NCBI GenBank assembly: GCA_025350775.1
Contig: JANXXF010000310.1
Location: forward strand, 1-5,462
Length of the DNA: 5,462 bases
Source: Actinomycetes bacterium
GTDB taxonomy: Bacteria; Actinomycetota; Thermoleophilia; Gaiellales; Gaiellaceae
Direction: 5' to 3'
A program made the position numbers and the translations under genes. Every line of letters begins with the position of its first letter. The first letter of the stretch is position 1. Positions 1 to 5,223 of the stretch are shown piece after piece. The notes under the pieces were generated by a model. That model did no database searches and was not told the DNA's origin. It saw only the letters and a program-made list of their open reading frames with translations.

Positions 1-359
1 GGCAGCGCCTCCGCCGGCCCGTGGACGAGCGGGAACGAGAGCCCGGCCTGCGCCTGGAGCTCGCGTGCGTGGGCGAGCTGCGCCTCGGAGTTGTCGAGGC
101 CGGTGACGCGGGCGCCGCGGACGGCCAGCTGGAGAGCGAACTGGGCGCCGCCACAGCCGAGCTCGAGCACGTTGAGGCCGGCCACGTCCCCGAGCACGCC
201 GAGCTCGGCGTCCGGGATACGCCAGAGGCCCCAGGCGGGCTCGCCGCCCAGGGCCTCCGCGTGCCGCCCCTGGTACTCCTGCGAGTAGCCGTCCCAGAAC
301 GCCCGGTTCGACCGGGCGGAGTCGGTCAGGCCGTCGGAGCTGGGATCAGACGAGGCCAT
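1..359 (-). CDS. Class I SAM-dependent methyltransferase, N-terminal part (runs off left edge)
   Basis: The reading frame opens with ATG at 359 and stays open for 119 codons to the window edge, so the C-terminal part is missing. The N-terminus (residues about 14-46, with N18, F21-W22 and Y29) resembles the lead-in helix of actinobacterial small-molecule or unassigned methyltransferases. Motif I is VLELGCGGAQFA at 64-75, the glycine-rich SAM-binding loop. It is followed by RGARVTGLDNS at 81-91, where the acidic D89 ends strand beta2 and would bind the ribose of SAM, and then QL..AR at 94-99, typical of Methyltransf_11/25 domains. The substrate cannot be told from this fragment. The start overlaps the end of ndk by 14 nt in another frame, has no clear Shine-Dalgarno, and is probably translationally coupled as the sixth gene of the valS operon. 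The fold call is secure; the exact start is less so. Confidence 0.85.
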   Translation of the reverse strand, partial: MASSDPSSDGLTDSARSNRAFWDGYSQEYQGRHAEALGGEPAWGLWRIPDAELGVLGDVAGLNVLELGCGGAQFALQLAVRGARVTGLDNSEAQLAHARELQAQAGLSFPLVHGPAEAL

Positions 360-762
360 CGGGGAAGAAGAGGGCCAGCTCACGCTTGGCGCTCTCCTTC
401 GAGTCCGAGCCGTGAACGATGTTCTCGCCCATCAGGAGCGCGTAGTCGCCGCGAATCGTGCCCGGGACGGCGTTGACCGGGTTGGTGGCGCCCATCATCG
501 TGCGGACGGCCGCGATCGCCGACTCGCCCTCGAGCGCCAGTGCGAGCACCGGGCCGGAGGTGATGAAGTCGACGAGCTCGCCGAAGAACGGCCTTTCCTT
601 ATGCTCGCCGTAGTGCTTCTGCGCCGTGGCACGAGAGATCTTCAGGAGCCGTGCGCCGCGCAGCTTGAAGCCGCGCTGCTCGAAGCGGGCGACGATCTCG
701 CCGGAGATGCCGCGGCGGACGCCGTCGGGCTTGACAAGGACGAGGGTGCGTTCGTTAGCCAT
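346..762 (-). CDS. ndk: Nucleoside diphosphate kinase
   Basis: This 138-residue protein has the normal length for a bacterial Ndk. It transfers the gamma phosphate of ATP to other NDPs through a phosphohistidine intermediate and so balances cytosolic NTP and dNTP pools. The whole active site is visible: K11 in LVKPDGV, Y51, R87, T93, R104, N114, and the phosphorylated histidine H117 in NIVHGSDS (115-122). GTIRGDYA at 101-108 is the usual conserved stretch. The frame is open upstream to 1518, but the family begins at MANERTLVLVKPDG, so the ATG at 762 is chosen. It lies 11 nt after the TAG of the zinc-ribbon gene, with no recognisable Shine-Dalgarno in the gap. Its 3' end overlaps the methyltransferase start by 14 nt. 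No key residue is missing and it appears fully functional. Confidence 0.97.
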   Translation of the reverse strand: MANERTLVLVKPDGVRRGISGEIVARFEQRGFKLRGARLLKISRATAQKHYGEHKERPFFGELVDFITSGPVLALALEGESAIAAVRTMMGATNPVNAVPGTIRGDYALLMGENIVHGSDSKESAKRELALFFPDGLV

Positions 763-773
763 GGGGCCAGAGC

Positions 774-1274
774 CTACTCGTTCGCACCGCGCCGCTGGCG
801 GAGGGATGCGACGACGGCATCGGCCGGGGTCTCGCAGTACGGGCACACCTGCCACAGCGGCTCCAGTGGTGCATTGCAGCCGCGACAGCCGCGCTTCAGC
901 CGGGTGGTGCAGACCGGGCAGACCAGATACGACGACTCGACCCCGGCCCGGCACTTGGGGCAGTGCAGGAGGCGTCCCCCGAGCCGCTCCTCCATCGAGC
1001 GAATCTCGAGCTCGCGCTCGCGCACGTCGCCGAGCAGCTCGGCCGGGCGGAAGAGCAGGTAGACGAGCGCGCCGACATACGGCAGCACCAGGCCGAGCAC
1101 GCCGGCGACGGCCACGAGCAGCGGATCCTCGACGCGGCTGCGGGCATCGCGCACGACCCACCAGGCGATCGAAAGCCAGAACAGGACGAGGAAGAAGATC
1201 CCGAGGTTGCGCGCGACCAGCCAGGTGGCGGAGTCGAAGAAGCCCGACACGCTGTCGAACGTCGCGGCAACCAT
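774..1274 (-). CDS. Membrane-anchored double zinc-ribbon protein, unknown function
   Basis: This 166-residue protein is not one I can name. Two hydrophobic segments, about residues 22-42 (rich in F, L, W) and 52-75, form a likely helical hairpin. The connecting loop (RDARSRVED) and the tail after residue 76 are charged, so both the N-terminal and C-terminal parts could be placed by the membrane. A short charged helix (84-99, ERELEIRSMEERL) leads to eight cysteines in four CxxC knuckles: C105/C108, C119/C122, C130/C133 and C144/C147. This spacing fits two stacked zinc ribbons (DZR type), each using two knuckles, probably cytosolic. The ATG at 1274 overlaps the previous gene's stop (TGATG), which indicates translational coupling; a weak GGGAG lies 12 nt upstream. 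The frame is open upstream to 1892 inside folC, but that extension is an out-of-frame shadow. DZR modules usually serve protein or nucleic acid contacts; a regulatory or scaffold role here is only inference. Confidence 0.85.
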   Translation of the reverse strand: MVAATFDSVSGFFDSATWLVARNLGIFFLVLFWLSIAWWVVRDARSRVEDPLLVAVAGVLGLVLPYVGALVYLLFRPAELLGDVRERELEIRSMEERLGGRLLHCPKCRAGVESSYLVCPVCTTRLKRGCRGCNAPLEPLWQVCPYCETPADAVVASLRQRRGANE

Positions 1275-1540
1275 CAGAGGAGCATACTCCCGACCAGATA
1301 GCCGATCGCGAACGCGAACGCGACGAAGCCGACGAGCAGGACGAGCGCCAGTACGACCGGGCCGCCTCGGCTGCGCTGCCGGCGGCGCATCGTGAAGGGG
1401 ACGGCGGCGGCCCGGCGGGCGCGGGCGCGGGCCGTCTCGGGGCGCGGGCCCGCGTGCGGTTCCGCCGCGGCGACGGCATCCGGGACGGACCCCGTCGCCG
1501 ACCCCGGCCCCGGCCCATGGCCGTTGCTGTGCTCGCTCAC
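1274..1540 (-). CDS. Small single-pass membrane protein, unknown function
   Basis: This is an 88-residue hypothetical protein. Residues 1-50 are Gly/Pro/Ala/His-rich and likely disordered. Residues 39-58 carry a dense basic patch of arginines, and residues 61-86 (PVVLALVLLVGFVAFAFAIG within it) form one long hydrophobic helix that ends at the C-terminus. By the positive-inside rule it should be C-tail-anchored with the N-terminus in the cytosol. The start is GTG at 1540, overlapping the folC stop as GTGA, which argues for translational coupling. An internal ATG (residue 51) would give a 38-residue version retaining only the basic patch and helix. The end overlaps the zinc-ribbon gene start by one base (TGATG). 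Being packed between two genes in this way supports a real gene, and it may partner the two-helix zinc-ribbon protein. I do not recognise a family. Confidence 0.72.
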   Translation of the reverse strand: MSEHSNGHGPGPGSATGSVPDAVAAAEPHAGPRPETARARARRAAAVPFTMRRRQRSRGGPVVLALVLLVGFVAFAFAIGYLVGSMLL

Positions 1541-2655
1541 GGCGTGACCCCGGTGGCCAGGGCAGCCAGGTCGGAGAGAAGGTAGAGCGAGCCGGTGACG
1601 AGCACGCGGCCCTCGGGCCCGGCGAGCGCGCGGGCGCGGGCGAGCGCCGCCGCCGGGTCGGGCTCCACCTCCACGGTGGTGAAATGGTGCCGGGCGAGCG
1701 CTGCCAGCTCGTCGGCCGGGAGCGCTCGCGAGCTGCTCGCCACTGTCGCGACGAGGGTCGGCCCGGCGGCGGCCAGCCGCTCGAGCATCGCGCCGGCGTC
1801 CTTATCGCGCAGGATCGAGCTGCAGACGACGAAGCCGGGGCCAGGCGGCACGCGCTCCAGCAGGAACTCGACGCCGGCAGGGTTGTGCGCACCGTCCCAC
1901 AGCTCCGGCGGTGCCGCCCCGCGCCACTCGCTGCGGCCGGGCAGGCGCACCCGCGCCGCCGGCTCGCGGTCGACCCGGGCGCCCAGGAGGGCCTCCGCCC
2001 CTCTCACTGCCAGGTCGATGGCCTGCGAGCCGTCGCCGACGACGACCTCGACGGCACCGGCGTCCCGGGCCGGCAAGGCCCACTCGGGCTGGCCGACCAC
2101 GACCACCGCGCCGGGCCGCACGACGGCGAGCTTCTCGGCTGCGATCGCCTCACGGGTGTCGCCGAGCACGTCAGTGTGGTCGAGGGCGACGTTGGTGAGC
2201 ACGACAACGCCCGCGCCGATCACGTTGGTCGCGTCCCAGCGTCCGCCGAGGCCGGCCTCGACGACGGCGACGGCGACACCCGCGTCGGCGAAGGCGGTGA
2301 AGGCGGCGGCGGTGATCGCCTCGAACTGGGTGGCGCCGGCCCGCTCGGCCGCCGGCCGGATCCGCGCCACGGCCTGCTCGAAGTCGACCTGTCGCCCGTT
2401 GACGTGGATGCGCTCGCTCCACGAGCGGACGTGCGGCGAGATCGTCGACCCCACCGTGAGGCCGGCGTCGAGCAGCAGCGCCTCGATCATGCGCGTCGTC
2501 GTCGACTTGCCGTTGGTGCCGACGACGTGGATCGCCGCGAACGCGCGTTGGGGGTCGTCCAGCTCGGCGAGCATCGCCTCGATTCGCTCCAGCCCCGGCC
2601 GGATGCCGAAGCGGGCGAGCGACTCCAGCCACGTGAGCGTGCCGGAGACGGCCAT
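1537..2655 (-). CDS. folC: Dihydrofolate synthase / folylpolyglutamate synthase, compact form
   Basis: This Mur-ligase-fold enzyme uses ATP to join glutamate to dihydropteroate and/or to folates, making and retaining folate cofactors in the cytosol. The P-loop is GTNGKSTT at 46-53. Further FolC signatures are ISPHV..W.ERI at 72-83, FEAITAAAF at 111-119, VEAGLGGRWDATNV at 132-145 (E133, Mg2+ ligand), LDHTDVLG at 158-165 (H160), EKLAVVRPG at 174-182 (K175, the usual carbamylated lysine), PGR at 239-241, DGAHNPAG at 254-261 and GSLYLL at 355-360. The distances E133-H160 (27) and H160-K175 (15) match E. coli FolC as I recall it. At 372 residues it is shorter than the usual 420-450. The deficit lies between K175 and DGAHNP, where the usual G-HQ-NA segment is poorly represented (DGSQAIDLAVRGAEALLG, 208-225). 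The ATG at 2655 follows the valS stop after 2 nt, with no Shine-Dalgarno. Whether it has both activities cannot be told from sequence. Confidence 0.94.
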   Translation of the reverse strand: MAVSGTLTWLESLARFGIRPGLERIEAMLAELDDPQRAFAAIHVVGTNGKSTTTRMIEALLLDAGLTVGSTISPHVRSWSERIHVNGRQVDFEQAVARIRPAAERAGATQFEAITAAAFTAFADAGVAVAVVEAGLGGRWDATNVIGAGVVVLTNVALDHTDVLGDTREAIAAEKLAVVRPGAVVVVGQPEWALPARDAGAVEVVVGDGSQAIDLAVRGAEALLGARVDREPAARVRLPGRSEWRGAAPPELWDGAHNPAGVEFLLERVPPGPGFVVCSSILRDKDAGAMLERLAAAGPTLVATVASSSRALPADELAALARHHFTTVEVEPDPAAALARARALAGPEGRVLVTGSLYLLSDLAALATGVTP

Positions 2656-2657
2656 GG

Positions 2658-5156
2658 TCAGCCGGTCAGCGCCTCGAGCTCGCGGCGGAAGCGCTCGAGC
2701 TTGTCACGCTCCCCGGCGACAACCTCGGCGGGCGCCTTCGCAACGTACTTCTCGTTGGCCAGCATCGCCTCGGCACGGCCGATCTCCTTGCGCAGCCGGG
2801 CGATCTCGGCAGCGGCGTTGCCGGCGACCTGCTTGACGCGTTCGGGCTTGACGACGGCAGCGAAGATGCGCTGCTCGTCGCCCTCGAGCGCAACCTGGAC
2901 GCCGCTGCGGCGGAACAGCGCGGCGGCCTCCTGCACCCGCGCCAGCGCGGCCAGCGGGTCGGCCCCGGCGGCGGTGGCGGCCCCGGCGGCGACGGCTCCC
3001 CCGGCAGCTCCCTCGGCGGTGGCGGCCCCGGCTCCCCCGGCGGCCGCCTCGGCGACCACCGGCCACGGCGCGACGATCAGCCGGCCGCGTCCCGCTCCGG
3101 GCAGCGCGGTCCAGATCTCCTCCGTGACGTGCGGCATCACCGGGTGCAGCAGCGCGAGCAGCCGCTCCAGCGCAGCCAGAGCGGTCGCCGTGGCGGCAGG
3201 ATCCTTCGCGTAGAGCCGCGGCTTGAGCGCCTCGGCGTACCAGTCGCAGAAGTCGTCGAAGACGAGGTGGTACAGCGCCGAGGCCGCGGCCGAGAACTCG
3301 TACGCCGCCACCTTCTCCTCGACGTCGGCGATGGTGGCGTCGATGCGGGCCAGGATCCAGCGCTCCTCGAGCGCGCTCGGCCGCAACGCGGGCTCGACGC
3401 CCTCCGCGTTCTGCAGGATCAGCCGCGAGACGTTCCAGAGCTTGTTGGCGAGGCGCCGCCCCTCCTCGATCGCGCCGGCCGAGAAACGCACGTCCTGCGT
3501 GGACGACATCTTGAGCAGGCCGTAGCGGGTGGCGTCGGCGCCGTGCTGCTCGATCAGCTCGAGCGGGTCGATGCCGGTGCCCAGGCTCTTCGACATGCGC
3601 CGCCCGTCGGCGGCCTGCACGGTCGAGTGGATGATCACGTCGCGGAACGGGACAGCACCCAGCAGCTCGATGCCGGCCATGATCATCCGGTTGACCCAGA
3701 GGAAGATGATGTCGCGCGCAGTCGAGTTGACGCTGCCGGGGTAGAAGGCGGCGAGGTCCGGGGACTTGTCCGGCCAGCCGAGCGTGGCGAACGGCCACAG
3801 CGCCGACGAGAACCAGGTGTCGAGCACGTCGGGGTCGCGGACGAGCTCGGTGGAGCCGCAGTCGCCGCAGGCGGTAGGCGTGGCGCGCGCGATCGTCGTG
3901 TGGCCGGCCGGGCAGTACCAGGCGGGGATCTGATGGCCCCACCACAGCTGCCGCGAGACGTTCCAGGGCCGGATCGCCTCCAGCCAGTCGAGGGCGACGC
4001 GGCCGTGCACCGGCGGGTGGAAGCTGACCCGGCCGTCCCGGATGGCCGCGGCGGCGGGCGCTGCCAGCTCGTCCATGCGCACCCACCACTGCAGCGAGAC
4101 GAGCGGCTGGATGCGGGTGCCCGAGCGGTCGCAGTGGCCGACGGCATGGCGGTACGACTCGCGCTTTTCGAGCTGGCCGTGCTCCTTCAGCCAGGCGACA
4201 ACGCGGTCGGCGGCCTCGTCCTCGGTAAGCCCGGCCAGGTCGCCTGCCGCGGCGTTCATGCGGCCGTCGAAGCCGATCACGCTGGGCTCGGGCAGGCCGT
4301 GACGGCGCCCGATCTCGAAGTCGACCGGGTCGTGGCCCGGGGTGATCTTGAGCGCGCCGGTGCCGAACTCCGGCTCGACCGCTTCGTCGGCGATCACGGG
4401 GATGCGCCGCCCGACCACCGGCACGATCACATCCTTGCCGATGAGGTGGGCGAAGCGCGGGTCGTCCGGGTGCACGGCAACGGCGACGTCGGCGAGGATC
4501 GTCGCCGGGCGCACGGTGGCCACGGTGACGTGGCCGGAGCCGTCGGCGTGCGGGTAGCGCACGTAGGTGAGCGCGTCGTTGACGTCCTCGTGGTTGACCT
4601 CGAGGTCGCTGATCGCCGTGCCGCACTCCCAGCACCAGTTGACGATGCGGTTGTCGCGGTAGACGAGGCCCCGCTCGTGCAGGTGGACGAAGAACTCGAG
4701 CACCGCCCGCGAGTAGCCCTCGTCCATCGTGAAGCGCTCGCGCGAGTAGTCGAGCGACGCGCCGAGCGAGCGGAACTGGCCCATGATCGTCTTGCCCGTC
4801 TGCTCCAGCCAGGCCCAGACCTCCTCGACGAAGGCCTCGCGGCCGAGCTCGTGGCGCGTCAGGCCGCGGCTGCGCAGGTCCTTCTCGACCACGGCCTGCG
4901 TGGCGATGCCGGCATGGTCGTAGCCGGGCTGCCAGAGCGCGTTGAAGCCGCGCATCCGGTGCCAGCGGACGAGCACGTCCTGGATCGTGCCGTTGAGCGC
5001 GTGGCCCATGTGCAGCGAGCCCGTCACGTTGGGCGGCGGCACGGCGATCACGTACGACGGCCGCGAGGGGTCGGGAGCGGCCGCGTAGAGGCCCTCCTCC
5101 TCCCAGGTGCGCTGCCAGCGCGCTTCGACGCCGTCGGGACGGTAGAGCGGCTCCAT
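2658..5156 (-). CDS. valS: Valyl-tRNA synthetase
   Basis: This 832-residue class Ia enzyme charges tRNA-Val in the cytosol and hydrolyses mischarged Thr-tRNA-Val. Visible in order: PPPNVTGSLHMGHAL (40-54) with the HIGH motif as HMGH 49-52; a zinc knuckle C175/C178; the CP1 editing domain (about 190-335) with TVRPATILAD 214-223, FGTGALK 264-270 and HDPVD 275-279; WWGHQIPAWYC (405-415) with a probable second zinc site C415/H419/C430/C433; DVLDTWFSSALWPFATLGWP 443-462; the KMSKS loop as RMSKS 520-524; an anticodon-binding helical domain (about 595-700); an Ala/Gly-rich linker (701-733); and the C-terminal coiled-coil arm with LANEKYVAKAP 799-809. The TVRP form and the editing-pocket positions resemble Thermus thermophilus ValRS. 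The frame is open to 5252, but the ATG at 5156 is chosen: MEPLYRPDGVEARW is the family N-terminus and the longer version would overlap the divergent gene. It is the first gene of the minus-strand operon. Confidence 0.98.
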   Translation of the reverse strand: MEPLYRPDGVEARWQRTWEEEGLYAAAPDPSRPSYVIAVPPPNVTGSLHMGHALNGTIQDVLVRWHRMRGFNALWQPGYDHAGIATQAVVEKDLRSRGLTRHELGREAFVEEVWAWLEQTGKTIMGQFRSLGASLDYSRERFTMDEGYSRAVLEFFVHLHERGLVYRDNRIVNWCWECGTAISDLEVNHEDVNDALTYVRYPHADGSGHVTVATVRPATILADVAVAVHPDDPRFAHLIGKDVIVPVVGRRIPVIADEAVEPEFGTGALKITPGHDPVDFEIGRRHGLPEPSVIGFDGRMNAAAGDLAGLTEDEAADRVVAWLKEHGQLEKRESYRHAVGHCDRSGTRIQPLVSLQWWVRMDELAAPAAAAIRDGRVSFHPPVHGRVALDWLEAIRPWNVSRQLWWGHQIPAWYCPAGHTTIARATPTACGDCGSTELVRDPDVLDTWFSSALWPFATLGWPDKSPDLAAFYPGSVNSTARDIIFLWVNRMIMAGIELLGAVPFRDVIIHSTVQAADGRRMSKSLGTGIDPLELIEQHGADATRYGLLKMSSTQDVRFSAGAIEEGRRLANKLWNVSRLILQNAEGVEPALRPSALEERWILARIDATIADVEEKVAAYEFSAAASALYHLVFDDFCDWYAEALKPRLYAKDPAATATALAALERLLALLHPVMPHVTEEIWTALPGAGRGRLIVAPWPVVAEAAAGGAGAATAEGAAGGAVAAGAATAAGADPLAALARVQEAAALFRRSGVQVALEGDEQRIFAAVVKPERVKQVAGNAAAEIARLRKEIGRAEAMLANEKYVAKAPAEVVAGERDKLERFRRELEALTG
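2958..3056 (-). repeat. In-frame GC-rich low-complexity repeat coding the ValRS Ala/Gly linker
   Basis: Residues 701-733 of ValRS are almost only Ala and Gly, with a few Thr, Val, Glu and Asp. On the plus strand a perfect 19-bp repeat, CGGCGGTGGCGGCCCCGGC, occurs at 2969-2987 and 3014-3032, offset by 45 bp (15 codons). At protein level this repeats GAATA at residues 710-714 and 725-729. A second short repeat, GGCTCCCCCGGC, lies at 2994-3005 and 3030-3041 (offset 36 bp, also in frame). The pattern fits replication slippage or unequal duplication inside a tolerated linker between the anticodon-binding domain and the C-terminal arm. Confidence 0.75.
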
Positions 5157-5163
5157 CCGGGGG

Positions 5164-5169
5164 ATTCTA
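5164..5169 (-). promoter_or_regulatory. Candidate -10 hexamer TAGAAT for leaderless valS transcript
   Basis: Read on the minus strand, TAGAAT (TANNNT type) is followed by seven bases, CCCCCGG, and then the valS ATG. Transcription starting about seven bases after the hexamer would begin at or beside the A of the ATG, giving a leaderless mRNA, which is common in Actinobacteria. No convincing -35 box is seen at about 17 bp spacing. This is inferred from position and sequence only. Confidence 0.5.
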
Positions 5170-5211
5170 CGGAGGCGCGGGCGCGTGGCCCCGACGTGCC
5201 GCTCGGCCTGC

Positions 5212-5217
5212 CACAAT
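5212..5217 (+). promoter_or_regulatory. Weak candidate -10 hexamer CACAAT for leaderless ABM-like gene
   Basis: CACAAT, one base away from a TANNNT box, lies six bases (CGTCCA) before the ATG at 5224, the spacing expected for a leaderless transcript. It is the only A/T-richer patch in front of this gene. No -35 element and no Shine-Dalgarno are seen, so the call is weaker than that for valS. Confidence 0.35.
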
Positions 5218-5223
5218 CGTCCA

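Larger units (their letters stand above)
5157..5223. promoter_or_regulatory. Divergent intergenic region between valS and the ABM-like gene
   Basis: These 67 bp lie between the ATG of valS on the minus strand and the ATG of the plus-strand ABM-like gene, so both genes must start transcription within it or inside the neighbouring gene. It is GC-rich in the middle, with short A/T-richer patches next to each start codon. It has no Shine-Dalgarno before either ATG. It is too short for a T-box leader, which often controls synthetase genes. Confidence 0.6.

Noticed and set aside
763..773. Internal promoter or terminator between the zinc-ribbon gene and ndk
   Set aside because: An 11-nt GC-rich gap with no hexamer, hairpin or T-tract; ndk looks co-transcribed.
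626..1585. Plus-strand open frames antisense to ndk, the zinc-ribbon gene and the small membrane gene
   Set aside because: Arg/Pro/Ala-rich translations without domain logic; the minus strand carries the recognisable proteins and the coupled start/stop pattern.
1275..1892. A longer zinc-ribbon protein starting upstream, inside folC
   Set aside because: The upstream part is an out-of-frame Arg/Pro/Ser-rich reading of folC and the small membrane gene. The ATG at 1274 with TGATG coupling is far more likely.
1595..2836. A 413-codon plus-strand open frame antisense to folC
   Set aside because: Ser/Ala/Arg-rich shadow with no motif; folC signatures on the minus strand explain the region.
1684..3213. 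A long plus-strand open frame (509 codons) antisense to folC and the end of valS
   Set aside because: High-GC genes with biased third positions leave long open frames on the opposite strand. Its product is low-complexity, rich in Arg, Ala and Gly/Ser, with no motif, and both sense genes beneath it are unmistakable.
5157..5223. T-box riboswitch or attenuator before valS
   Set aside because: Only 67 bp are available, with no T-box sequence, no stem-loop set and no terminator hairpin with a T-run.
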